Shown here: piece after piece, positions 31,383 through 40,880 of the stretch
How positions within the stretch are numbered: position 1 is the first letter of the stretch
How the letters are laid out: every line of letters begins with the position of its first letter
From: Clostridia bacterium
Lineage (GTDB): Bacteria > Bacillota > Clostridia > Oscillospirales > Acutalibacteraceae
Assembly (NCBI GenBank): GCA_900770165.1
Contig: CAAGJJ010000106.1
Location: 62,001 to 126,000 of the forward strand
Direction: 5' to 3'
DNA: 64,000 nucleotides
Position numbers and translations under genes: made by a program
Notes under the pieces: generated by a model
What the model was told of the DNA's origin: nothing
Databases searched by the model: none
Seen by the model: the letters and a program-made list of their open reading frames with translations, nothing else

Positions 31383-34300
31383 TTGAAAAGTTTTGGAAGT
31401 TTGTTTGGAAATTATATATGTGATTCTAAATCTATACAGGATATTATTGATGGTGAGATAATATCTATTAATATCGATAAACCGAATAACAAGCTTGACA
31501 TAACTGTGGCGTTTCCACATTTTGTGGAACGCCGTATGATTTTTAATGCCGAAAAACAATTAATAAAATCTGGCCTTAATGTTGATATAGTAAATATATT
31601 TCCTAGGTTTAAATCTTCTGAATTTAAGCCTGAATATTGTTATGATATTATAGAAAGACTTGGTAAAAAAAATAAAAGTATTAATGGTATTATAAAAAAT
31701 GCTGACATATGTATTAATGAAGATAAGATAATTATAAATTTAAAAAACGGTGGAAATGATATCCTTATAAACAGGAAATTTGATAAAATATTATCTAGCA
31801 TAATTAAAGATGAATTTGGAGTTAATTTAAAGGTTTTATTCGAGGGTACACTTAAAGTTGATGAAAACAGTTGTAACTATATAAATGAAAATAAAATTAG
31901 ACTTGAAAAAGAAAAACGTGAAAATATAATTGAAAAAATTGAAATATATGAATCTAAAATGGAGGAAAAAGAAACTGAAAAGAAAAAAACAGTTATCAAT
32001 AATAATTCTATTAGCGTAAGAAATGGTATAAATTTTATTCCGCAAGTAATATTATCTACACTTAAACCTTTATATGGAAATATTATAAAAGGAAACCCTT
32101 TACCAATTAAAAAAATTGCACCGGATTCCGGAAGTGTAGTTATATGGGGAGATGTTTTTTACAAGAATTTTAATGAGACTAGAGATAAGAAACGTAAAAT
32201 ATATACTCTCTATATAACAGATTATACAGGTTCAATGACATTAAAAATTATTGAAGAAAAAGAAAAATGCAAAGCAATAGATTCAATTAAAAACGGAGAA
32301 TCAATTTTAGTCCGTGGTGATATTAATTACGATAAATATGAAAGAGAAATAGTATTAAGGCCCAAAAGTATTTGTAGAGTTGATAAACAGAAGATAGTTG
32401 ACGATGCGAATAAAAAAAGAGTAGAATTACATTTACATACAAATATGTCTGCAATGGATGGTGTAAACACAATTGACGAAATAATACAAAGGGCTCATGA
32501 GTGGGGTCACAAAGCTATTGCAGTGACTGATCATGGTGTTGCACAAGCATTTCCTGAAGCTATGAATGCTGTAAACAAAATAAAAAAAGATGGTTCCAAC
32601 ATGAAAATTATTTATGGTGTTGAGGCCTATTTTGTCGATGACATGGTTGAATCTGTATCAGGAGATTCTAATATGCCTATAAATGGTGAATTTATTTGTT
32701 TTGATATAGAAACAACAGGACTAAGTGCCAAACATGAAAGAATTACAGAAATTGGTGCTGTTAGAGTTGTTAATGGAGAAATAAAAGATAAATTTTCTAC
32801 TTTTGTTAATCCACAAAAAAATATACCTCCTAAAATAACAGATATTACTGGTATAACTGACGATATGGTTAAGGATGCACCATTAGAAAGTGAAGCAATT
32901 AAAAACTTTTTAGAATTCTGTGGTGAATCATCTGTTTTAGTGGCACATAACGCACCTTTTGATATATCTTTTATTAAAGCCGCAGCAAGTAGATTAAACA
33001 TAGACTTTAATAATACTTACATAGATACTGTACCTATGTGTAGATCTATGCTTAAAGGCATAAAAAACTGTAAACTTGATACTGTTGTTTCATATTTAAA
33101 ACTTCCAACATTTAATCATCATAGAGCAACAGATGACGCTATTGCATTGGCTAATATTTTTATTAGTCTTATTGAAAGACTTAAAGAAGATACCAACATT
33201 AAAAGTACTAAAGATATAAATACTCATTTAGCGGGAACTGATATAAAGAAGCTTAATTCTTATCATCAGGTTATATTAGTTAAAAATAAAGTTGGACTTA
33301 AAAACTTATATAAACTTATATCTATGTCCCATTTAAATTATTTTTATAAGAAACCAAGGATCCCTAAAAGTGTGTTATTAAAACACAGAGAAGGCCTTAT
33401 AATAGGCAGTGCATGTGAAGCTGGACAATTATTTAGAGCTATTGTTGCTGGACGACCGTTTAATGAACTATGTGATATAGCATCATTCTATGATTATTTA
33501 GAAATTCAACCTATTGCGAATAACCAGTTTATGTTAAATAATGGAGTAGCAGAAACCGAAGAAGACCTTAGAGAATTTAATAGAACAGTTGTTAAGTTAG
33601 CAGATAAACTGAATATACCAGTTGTTGCAACTTGTGATGTGCACTTTTTAGATCCACACGATTCTTCATATAGGAAGATACTTATGGCTGGATTAGGATA
33701 TAGTGATGCAGATAATCAAGCACCATTATATTTTAGAACTACTCAAGAAATGCTCGAAGAATTTAAATATTTAGGCGAAGAAAAAGCATATGAAGTAGTA
33801 GTTAAAAATAGTAATTTAATTGCTGATATGGTAGAAGAAGTTTTTCCTATTCCGCCAGGAGTTTTTCCTCCGTTCATTGAAGGGGCAGAAGAAGATCTTG
33901 TTAAAATTACTTGGGAAAGAACGAAAAAAATATATGGTGATCCATTACCGGATATTGTATATAAAAGATTAGAAAAAGAATTGTCTTCTATAACTAAACA
34001 TGGATTTTCTGTTTTGTATATGACAGCACAGAAACTTGTTGCAGATTCGGAGGCACATGGATATTTGGTAGGATCTAGAGGTTCTGTTGGGTCATCGTTC
34101 GTAGCGACGATGTCTGGAATTTCAGAAGTTAATCCTTTGTTTCCGCATTATATTTGTCCAAACTGTAAGAATAGCGAGTTTATAACTGATGGCAGTTATG
34201 GTTCAGGCTTCGATTTACCTGCAAAAAGGTGTCCAAAATGTGGTACAGATTATAATAGAGATGGCCATAACATACCATTTGAGACTTTCTTAGGGTTCGA

Positions 34301-35747
34301 TGGAGACAAAACACCTGATATAGACCTTAACTTTTCTGGTGAATACCAAAACGAAGCACACAGATACACTGAAACTTTGTTTGGTAAAAATAATGTTTTT
34401 AAAGCAGGAACTATTGCCACTATAGCAGAGAAAACGGGCATAGGATTTGTTAAAAAGTATGCTGAAGAAAGATCTATAACTATGCATAAGGCAGAGGAAT
34501 TAAGATTAGCAGCAGGTTGCACTGGTGTAAGAAGAACAACAGGACAACATCCTGGTGGTATGGTTGTTGTTCCCAAAGGAATGGAAATATACGATTTTTG
34601 TCCAGTTCAAAGGCCAGCAAATGATCAGTCGTCAGATAATATAACTACGCACTTTGATTTTCACTCTATTCATGATACAATTTGTAAATTAGATGAACTT
34701 GGTCATGATGTTCCATCTATTTATAGATATTTAGAGGACTATACTGGAATTTCTGTTATGGATGTATCTATGAGTGATGCAAATGTTATGTCTTTATTTA
34801 CATCTACTAAAGCTCTTGGTGTTTCACCTGAAGATATAGATTCACAAACTGGCACATTTTCTTTACCAGAGGTAGGGACGCATTTCGTTAGACAAATGTT
34901 AATTGAAGCACAACCTAAAACTTTTTCAGACTTACTTCAAGTTTCAGGATTATCTCACGGTACAGATGTTTGGATTGGTAACGCACAAGATTTAATTAAA
35001 AATGGAACTTGTACAATATCTGAAGTAATTGGTACTCGTGATAGCATTATGACTTACCTTTTGTTAAAAGGACTTGAACCTAAAATGGCATTTAAAATAA
35101 TGGAAATAGTTAGAAAAGGTAAAGCTACTAAACTTTTAACAGAAGAACATATACAGGCCATGAAGGAACATGGTGTACCTAAATGGTATATAGATTCTTG
35201 CATGAAAATTAAATATATGTTCCCTAAAGCTCATGCGGCAGCTTATATGATTTCAACTTTAAGATTAGGTTGGTATAAAGTTTATAGACCAAAAGAATAC
35301 TATGCGGCATATTTTACTGTTCGAGGGGAAGATTTTGATGGTGCTTTAGTGTCAAAAGGATTAAATGCTGTTGTTGAATATATGGATGAAATAAAAAGAA
35401 AAGGAAAAGAAGCAACAGCCAAAGAAAATGCTACTTATGCTACTTTACAAATAGTAAGAGAAATGTTAGCTAGAGGGATAGAAGTGTTACCTGTCGATTT
35501 ATATAAATCACATTCTTATAAGTATTTAATAGAAGATTCAAAAATTAGGCTTCCATTTTCTTCTCTTTCTGGTATTGGTATTAATGCTGCTAAGTGTTTA
35601 CAGGAAGCTAGAAATGAAGGGGAGTTTATATCTATAGATGATTTGCAAGCAAGGGCAAAGGCTTCTAAAGCTATAATTGAAAATCTTCAAAATGCTGGTG
35701 CATTAAAAGGTTTACCAGTAAGTAGTCAAATGACTTTATTTGGGTAA
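31383..35747 (+). CDS. polC: DNA polymerase III alpha subunit, PolC type
   Basis: Replicative polymerase of low-GC Gram-positive bacteria. 1454 residues: N-terminal domains (1-220), OB fold (about 230-335), split PHP domain beginning with VELHLHTNMS near residue 346, an inserted 3'-5' exonuclease with FDIETTGL near 438, a zinc-binding CPNCK...CPKCG module near 925-960, the palm with PDIDLNF near 978, and a thumb/fingers part ending with KAHAAAYM. TTG start behind AAGGA. All domains are complete. Confidence 0.97.
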   Translation: MKSFGSLFGNYICDSKSIQDIIDGEIISINIDKPNNKLDITVAFPHFVERRMIFNAEKQLIKSGLNVDIVNIFPRFKSSEFKPEYCYDIIERLGKKNKSINGIIKNADICINEDKIIINLKNGGNDILINRKFDKILSSIIKDEFGVNLKVLFEGTLKVDENSCNYINENKIRLEKEKRENIIEKIEIYESKMEEKETEKKKTVINNNSISVRNGINFIPQVILSTLKPLYGNIIKGNPLPIKKIAPDSGSVVIWGDVFYKNFNETRDKKRKIYTLYITDYTGSMTLKIIEEKEKCKAIDSIKNGESILVRGDINYDKYEREIVLRPKSICRVDKQKIVDDANKKRVELHLHTNMSAMDGVNTIDEIIQRAHEWGHKAIAVTDHGVAQAFPEAMNAVNKIKKDGSNMKIIYGVEAYFVDDMVESVSGDSNMPINGEFICFDIETTGLSAKHERITEIGAVRVVNGEIKDKFSTFVNPQKNIPPKITDITGITDDMVKDAPLESEAIKNFLEFCGESSVLVAHNAPFDISFIKAAASRLNIDFNNTYIDTVPMCRSMLKGIKNCKLDTVVSYLKLPTFNHHRATDDAIALANIFISLIERLKEDTNIKSTKDINTHLAGTDIKKLNSYHQVILVKNKVGLKNLYKLISMSHLNYFYKKPRIPKSVLLKHREGLIIGSACEAGQLFRAIVAGRPFNELCDIASFYDYLEIQPIANNQFMLNNGVAETEEDLREFNRTVVKLADKLNIPVVATCDVHFLDPHDSSYRKILMAGLGYSDADNQAPLYFRTTQEMLEEFKYLGEEKAYEVVVKNSNLIADMVEEVFPIPPGVFPPFIEGAEEDLVKITWERTKKIYGDPLPDIVYKRLEKELSSITKHGFSVLYMTAQKLVADSEAHGYLVGSRGSVGSSFVATMSGISEVNPLFPHYICPNCKNSEFITDGSYGSGFDLPAKRCPKCGTDYNRDGHNIPFETFLGFDGDKTPDIDLNFSGEYQNEAHRYTETLFGKNNVFKAGTIATIAEKTGIGFVKKYAEERSITMHKAEELRLAAGCTGVRRTTGQHPGGMVVVPKGMEIYDFCPVQRPANDQSSDNITTHFDFHSIHDTICKLDELGHDVPSIYRYLEDYTGISVMDVSMSDANVMSLFTSTKALGVSPEDIDSQTGTFSLPEVGTHFVRQMLIEAQPKTFSDLLQVSGLSHGTDVWIGNAQDLIKNGTCTISEVIGTRDSIMTYLLLKGLEPKMAFKIMEIVRKGKATKLLTEEHIQAMKEHGVPKWYIDSCMKIKYMFPKAHAAAYMISTLRLGWYKVYRPKEYYAAYFTVRGEDFDGALVSKGLNAVVEYMDEIKRKGKEATAKENATYATLQIVREMLARGIEVLPVDLYKSHSYKYLIEDSKIRLPFSSLSGIGINAAKCLQEARNEGEFISIDDLQARAKASKAIIENLQNAGALKGLPVSSQMTLFG

Positions 35748-35765
35748 ATAATTGGGGGTATAAAA

Positions 35766-36890
35766 TTGAAATTAAAACATTATTTCTTAATGATAACTTA
35801 TGCTGTTGTTTTATATTTTCTTCTTATAAATATAAGTTATATATGGAAAATAGTTTTAACTATTTTTTCTGTATTGAAGCCATTTGTATTTGGTTTGGCT
35901 ATTGCTTATATTGTTAATTTTCCTTTTAGCTTCTGTCAAAACAAACTTTTTGTTAAATTAGATACATTTAAAAAAGGAAAATTAAAATTTTTGAAAAAAC
36001 CATTATCTTTTGTAACTTCTTATACTTTTGTATTTGGAATAGTTATATTTTTAATTGCAATAATTTTTCCTCAAATAATAACTAGTATTAAGCATTTAGT
36101 ATCTAATTTTGAAAATTATGCAGTATCTGTAGAAGAAATATCATTGGGATTTTTGAAATTTATAGGTGCAACTGAACAAGTATTAAAATCTGCAACTAAA
36201 CACATAGTAGATTTCTTTTTGGATATAGATAAATTTTTACCTCAAATTATTGATTTTACTAAATGGTTTACTGTAGGAATTTATAACTGGATAATTGGAA
36301 TAATTGTATCTTTTTATATTTTGGGAAACAAAGAAGTTTTAAAAAAACAGACAAAAAAAATAGTTTATGCGTTATCACCAGAGAAATATGTTAGTAAAAT
36401 ATTTAAAGTGTGTTACTTAAGTAGCAATATATTTGGAAAATATATTGTTGGGACATTATTAGACTCATTAATTATTGGTATATTATGCTTTATTGGAATG
36501 ATGATATTTAGTATGCCATATGCTTTGCTAATAAGCGTAATTGTTGGAGTAACAAATATAATACCATTTTTTGGCCCATTTATTGGTGCAATACCGAGTT
36601 TTTTAATATTATTTATAATCGATCCTATACAAGCTTTATGGTTTGCTCTATTTATATTAGTTCTTCAACAGGCTGATGGTAATATAATAAAGCCAAAGAT
36701 ATTGGCAAATTCTATTGGACTTTCTGGCCTTTGGGTAATGTTTAGTGTTATAATTGGAGGAGGCCTATTTGGAATGGTTGGCATGGTTATGGGAGTGCCT
36801 TTATTTGCGGTTATATACTTAGTTATAAGTGACATAATTAATAAACGATTAAAAAGCAAAAATATAAATCATCTTGATAATGTAGATTAA
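35766..36890 (+). CDS. AI-2E family transporter
   Basis: A 374-residue membrane protein with about eight hydrophobic segments, a central soluble stretch (ENYAVSVEEISLG) and the late FFGPFIGAIPSF and GLFGMVGMVMGVPLFA motifs typical of the AI-2E/PerM family. Members export small molecules or ions; the substrate is unknown. TTG start behind GGGGGT. It is the last gene of the pyrH-polC operon before a 130-bp AT-rich gap. Confidence 0.92.
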   Translation: MKLKHYFLMITYAVVLYFLLINISYIWKIVLTIFSVLKPFVFGLAIAYIVNFPFSFCQNKLFVKLDTFKKGKLKFLKKPLSFVTSYTFVFGIVIFLIAIIFPQIITSIKHLVSNFENYAVSVEEISLGFLKFIGATEQVLKSATKHIVDFFLDIDKFLPQIIDFTKWFTVGIYNWIIGIIVSFYILGNKEVLKKQTKKIVYALSPEKYVSKIFKVCYLSSNIFGKYIVGTLLDSLIIGILCFIGMMIFSMPYALLISVIVGVTNIIPFFGPFIGAIPSFLILFIIDPIQALWFALFILVLQQADGNIIKPKILANSIGLSGLWVMFSVIIGGGLFGMVGMVMGVPLFAVIYLVISDIINKRLKSKNINHLDNVD

Positions 36891-37023
36891 TAAACTAGCT
36901 CTATTAATAAATAGCAAAATAGCGAAAATTTATTATTAAAATTCAAAATTTACATATTGTTAATTATAATTTTGAGAAAATGTAGTAGAATATTTTTACA
37001 ATGTTTAAAAGAGAGGTTTGGAA

Positions 37024-37887
37024 TTGTTTGGATATATAAAGCCTTTTAAACCAGAAATGCGCATATCAGAATTTGAATTGTATAAAAGTGTTTATTGTTC
37101 ATTATGTAAAAGTTTAGGAAAAAACTATGGAATTATTTCACGATTAATGTTAAGCTATGATTGTACTTTTTTAGTTATTCTTGATTTGGCATTAAAAAAT
37201 GAACATATTAGTTTTACTAAAGGACATTGCACATTTAATCCTTTAAAAAAATGTAATTATTGTGACTATAATAATGATAGTTTTAAATTTGTTGGTGCTG
37301 CATGTGTTGTACTTAGCTATTATAAAATTATTGATGAAATAAGAGATTCAAAATTCTTAAAAAGAGTTTTAGCTCTTGCTATAAAACCGTTTTTTAGGTT
37401 GAGCTATAAAAAAGCAAAAGCAGAATTTAATAATATAGATATAATAGTAAAAAACATGATGAATGCTCAAATTGAGGTTGAAAAAGATAAAAATGCAAAT
37501 ATTGATATAAGTGCTCAACCAACAGCAGAAATGCTTTCTGAGTTATTATCTTTATTATCTACCGATTACAAAACTCAAAGAATTTTACGTGATTTTGGTT
37601 ACTTTATTGGAAGATGGATTTATCTAATTGATGCTTGTGACGACTTAAAAAAGGATGTTAAAAATAAAGCTTTTAATCCATTTACTAAAAATTATAAATC
37701 TGGCATTAATGGAAACGATTTAAATATGTACTTAAATCAAATTCTTAATCAAACATTATATAGAGCAAATATTGCATATAACTTGCTACCAATTTATAAT
37801 TTTAAAAGTATTCTAAGTAACATTATGAGCTTAGGATTACCAAATATACAAAAACAAGTTTTATTTGATAGAAAAGAGAGGAAATAA
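37024..37887 (+). CDS. DUF5685 family protein
   Basis: A 287-residue protein starting MFGYIKPFKPEM, the typical DUF5685 start. Cysteines occur in a YCSLCKSLG motif near residue 25 and in HCTFNPLKKCNYC near residues 75-87. LIDACDDLKKD is a conserved acidic patch. Function is unknown. TTG 37024 has GAGAGG seven bases upstream; TTG 37018 would be too close. The DnaJ-like gene follows immediately, a pairing that suggests joint function. Confidence 0.85.
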   Translation: MFGYIKPFKPEMRISEFELYKSVYCSLCKSLGKNYGIISRLMLSYDCTFLVILDLALKNEHISFTKGHCTFNPLKKCNYCDYNNDSFKFVGAACVVLSYYKIIDEIRDSKFLKRVLALAIKPFFRLSYKKAKAEFNNIDIIVKNMMNAQIEVEKDKNANIDISAQPTAEMLSELLSLLSTDYKTQRILRDFGYFIGRWIYLIDACDDLKKDVKNKAFNPFTKNYKSGINGNDLNMYLNQILNQTLYRANIAYNLLPIYNFKSILSNIMSLGLPNIQKQVLFDRKERK

Positions 37888-37888
37888 A

Positions 37889-38503
37889 ATGTCTGACCCT
37901 TATAAGGTTTTAGGTGTATCTCCTTATGATACAGATGAGAAAATAAAATTAGCTTATAAAGAATTAGCAAAAAAATATCATCCAGATAATTACGATAGCA
38001 GTCCATTATCTGACTTAGCAGAAGAAAAAATGAAGGAAATTAACGAAGCATATGATCAAATAATGGATGAAAGAAGAAAAAAAAGAGCCGGAGATTATTC
38101 ATCTTATTATAACTCATCCAATAATTATAAGAGCAGTAATTATAATGATGTAAGAAATTTAATTATGTCTGGAAGAATTATTGATGCAGAACAAATACTT
38201 GATGGTGTTAATGAAGCTCAAAGAGACGCTGAATGGTATTTTTTGAAAGGTACTGTATTGTATAAAAAAGGTTGGTTAGAAGAAGCTTATAATAATTTCA
38301 ATAGAGCTTGTAATATGGATCCGGGAAATCAAGAATATAAAGCCGCGGTTAATCAGATAAATAATCAAAGAAATGGAGTATATGGGGGCTATAATCCTGC
38401 TACTGCCAATAGTGGGTGCAGTGGATGTGACATTTGTACTTCTTTAATGTGCGCTGATTGTTGTTGTGAGTGCATGGGAGGAGATCTTATAAGATGTTGT
38501 TGA
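37889..38503 (+). CDS. J-domain protein with TPR-like middle and cysteine-rich tail
   Basis: A 204-residue DnaJ-type cochaperone. The J domain occupies residues 1-70 with HPD in KYHPDNY. A helical, TPR-like repeat (AEWYFLKGTVLYKKGWLEEAY) follows at about 115-160. The last about 40 residues are cysteine-rich (CSGCDIC, CADCCCEC), ending RCC. It lacks the G/F and zinc-finger layout of true DnaJ. Start at ATG 37889 behind GAGAGG. The cysteine tail may bind metal or contact the DUF5685 protein. Confidence 0.88.
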   Translation: MSDPYKVLGVSPYDTDEKIKLAYKELAKKYHPDNYDSSPLSDLAEEKMKEINEAYDQIMDERRKKRAGDYSSYYNSSNNYKSSNYNDVRNLIMSGRIIDAEQILDGVNEAQRDAEWYFLKGTVLYKKGWLEEAYNNFNRACNMDPGNQEYKAAVNQINNQRNGVYGGYNPATANSGCSGCDICTSLMCADCCCECMGGDLIRCC

Positions 38504-38528
38504 TTGTATCATACGAGGTGAACTTACT

Positions 38529-39062
38529 TTGAAAAATAGTGGTAAAGTTGCACTTTGTGGAGTTATAACTGCACTTAGTTTTATGTGTATAATGTTAACT
38601 GGTATAATTACTGTAGGAACATATGCATTGCCTGCATTAGCGGGCCTTTTTTTAATTGTACCTAGCATTGAAATATCTATTAAGTGGTCGTTTTATGCTT
38701 ATGTCGCAGTTTCTATATTATCTATATTTATAGCTATTGATAAAGAAGCCGCTATTATGTTTATATTACTGTTTGGTTATTATCCGATATTAAAATTAAA
38801 GATTGATATGTTAAAAAGTAAAATAAGTCAGTATATAATAAAAATATTAATTAGCAGTTTATCTGTAATTTTATCTTTTATAATATCTATAAAAATTTTA
38901 GGAATACCTTTGAAGTCTTTTGAAATATTTGGTATAAATATTCCTTGGATATTACTAATTTTATGGAATATTATATTTCTTATATATGATTATGCAATAA
39001 ATGATGTTTTTAAACTTTATAACAATAAGTTCCACAAACGGATAAAAAAAGTATTTCATTGA
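38529..39062 (+). CDS. Small polytopic membrane protein
   Basis: A 177-residue protein with five to six hydrophobic segments, beginning KNSGKVALCGVITALSFMCIML. The N-terminal pattern resembles ECF transporter substrate-binding (S) components, but this is not secure. The C-terminus is basic. TTG start behind GAGGTG. It is co-oriented and closely spaced with the trmK gene. Confidence 0.7.
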   Translation: MKNSGKVALCGVITALSFMCIMLTGIITVGTYALPALAGLFLIVPSIEISIKWSFYAYVAVSILSIFIAIDKEAAIMFILLFGYYPILKLKIDMLKSKISQYIIKILISSLSVILSFIISIKILGIPLKSFEIFGINIPWILLILWNIIFLIYDYAINDVFKLYNNKFHKRIKKVFH

Positions 39063-39077
39063 AAGGAGATATAAAAT

Positions 39078-39770
39078 TTGTCGAAACGTCCCCTTTTTAA
39101 ATTAAGTCCTAGGCTTAAAGCTTGTGCAGATTTTGTAAGTCCTGGAACGAGAATTGTAGATATTGGAACTGATCATGCTTATTTACCTATTTGGCTTGCT
39201 AAGGCAGGGGTAATAGATTCTGCAATAGCTTCGGATTTAAGGGAAGGTCCACTGAAGAGTGCTATTTTAAATATAAAAAAATATAATGTAGCTGATAAAG
39301 TAAAAATTAGATTATCTGATGGTTTTTCTAATATACAGCAAGATGAATTTGATATAGCTATTTTATCTGGAATGGGTGGAAATTTGATATGCGATATAAT
39401 ATCGAAAACACCGTGGTTAAAATATAAAATTTTAATTTTGCAACCAATGACATCGGCTTTTGAACTTAGAAATTTTTTATATAAAGAAAAGTATTTTATA
39501 AATGCTGATATAGCTATTCAGGATGAGGAAAAAGTATATACTGCAATGCTTATTAATCCGACAATTAAACATCCAGAATATGATGACATTTATCCATATG
39601 TTGGTTTGCTACATAACAATTTGGATAATAATTCAAAAAAGTATATAGAAAAAGAAATTATACATCTTAATAATAAAGTAAAAGGGCTTATATCATTTCA
39701 AAAATATGAAGATGCAAAAGTATTAAATAATATTATTAGTAAATTAAAAACATATATAGAAAAGGATTAA
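39078..39770 (+). CDS. trmK: tRNA (adenine(22)-N1)-methyltransferase
   Basis: A 230-residue class I SAM-dependent methyltransferase that makes m1A22 in tRNA. SAM motif I is seen as VDIGTDHAYLPIWL near residues 30-43, with SGMGGNLI at motif IV and LQPMTS following. TTG start behind AAAGGAG. The pairing trmK-Nif3 is widely conserved in Firmicutes. Confidence 0.94.
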   Translation: MSKRPLFKLSPRLKACADFVSPGTRIVDIGTDHAYLPIWLAKAGVIDSAIASDLREGPLKSAILNIKKYNVADKVKIRLSDGFSNIQQDEFDIAILSGMGGNLICDIISKTPWLKYKILILQPMTSAFELRNFLYKEKYFINADIAIQDEEKVYTAMLINPTIKHPEYDDIYPYVGLLHNNLDNNSKKYIEKEIIHLNNKVKGLISFQKYEDAKVLNNIISKLKTYIEKD

Positions 39771-39774
39771 TAAA

Positions 39775-40866
39775 ATGGTTAAGGTTAATGATATATATAA
39801 ATTCATTGATAGTTTCGCTCCATTTGCTACCTCAATGGATTTTGATAATTGTGGTCTTTTAGTTGGAAACAATAATGCAAATGTTGATAACGTTTTAGTT
39901 TCTTTAGATATAACAAATAGGGTAGTTGAAGAAGCTATAAATTTAGGAGCAAATTTAATAATAAGTCATCATCCTGTAATATTCAAACCTATGAAAAATG
40001 TTATGCACGATTCTGTTGTGTATAACTTAATAAAAAATGATATTTCTGCTATTTGTGCACACACAAACTTAGATATGGCAGAAGATACAGGAGTAAATAC
40101 TTGCCTTGCAAATGCTTTAGAACTTAAAAATTTAAGACCATTGTCAATATATAAGAGCGAAAATTATAATAAAATTGTGGTATTTGTTCCTGAACCTAAT
40201 GCTAATGATGTTATAAAGTCTATGTCAAGTGCCGGAGCCGGCATTTTAGGAAATTATAGTGAATGTAGTTTTTCATCTTCTGGAACTGGAACATTCAGAC
40301 CGAATAACAATTCGAATCCATTTATAGGTAAAGTAGGGCATTTTGAGAAAGTTAATGAATGCAGAGTAGAAATGATATGTGATAAATCTAAAACCCAAAG
40401 TGTAATAAAAGCCATGTTAAATTCCCATCCATATGAAATGCCTGCATATGATATTTTCGAGACTTCTGCAATAAAACATAATATTTCATGTGGATTAATT
40501 GGAGATTTAAAGAATGAATATAGTGCTAATAGCTTTGCTAAATATGTGAAAGATAAATTACATTGTAATGGAATTAGATATTTTAATTTCAATGATAATA
40601 TAAAAACAGTAGCTTTGTGCTCTGGTGCAGGAGGAGATATGATTTCCAGGGCAATTAATGAAAATGTAAGTGCATTTATTACGGGTGAAATAAAACATCA
40701 TGAAATTATAATGGCAGAGCAAAATAATGTTTCTGTTTTTGATGCTGGACACTTTAAAACCGAAGATGTAGTTATTCAGCCGTTAATAAATAAATTAAAA
40801 GAGAAGTTTAAACAAACAAATTTTGTAAAGTCTAAATACTTTACAGACCAAAGCTTGTATGTATAA
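39775..40866 (+). CDS. Nif3-like dinuclear metal centre protein (YqfO type)
   Basis: A 363-residue protein. Metal ligands are visible in ISHHPVIF (about residues 64-71), CAHTNLDMA and the late GEIKHHE and DAGHFKTE segments. A PII-like insert lies between about residues 125 and 235, as in Bacillus YqfO. The biochemical role is unsettled; GTP cyclohydrolase-like and tRNA-linked roles have been proposed. It follows trmK by a few bases. Confidence 0.93.
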   Translation: MVKVNDIYKFIDSFAPFATSMDFDNCGLLVGNNNANVDNVLVSLDITNRVVEEAINLGANLIISHHPVIFKPMKNVMHDSVVYNLIKNDISAICAHTNLDMAEDTGVNTCLANALELKNLRPLSIYKSENYNKIVVFVPEPNANDVIKSMSSAGAGILGNYSECSFSSSGTGTFRPNNNSNPFIGKVGHFEKVNECRVEMICDKSKTQSVIKAMLNSHPYEMPAYDIFETSAIKHNISCGLIGDLKNEYSANSFAKYVKDKLHCNGIRYFNFNDNIKTVALCSGAGGDMISRAINENVSAFITGEIKHHEIIMAEQNNVSVFDAGHFKTEDVVIQPLINKLKEKFKQTNFVKSKYFTDQSLYV

Positions 40867-40880
40867 ATATTGGAGGGAAT

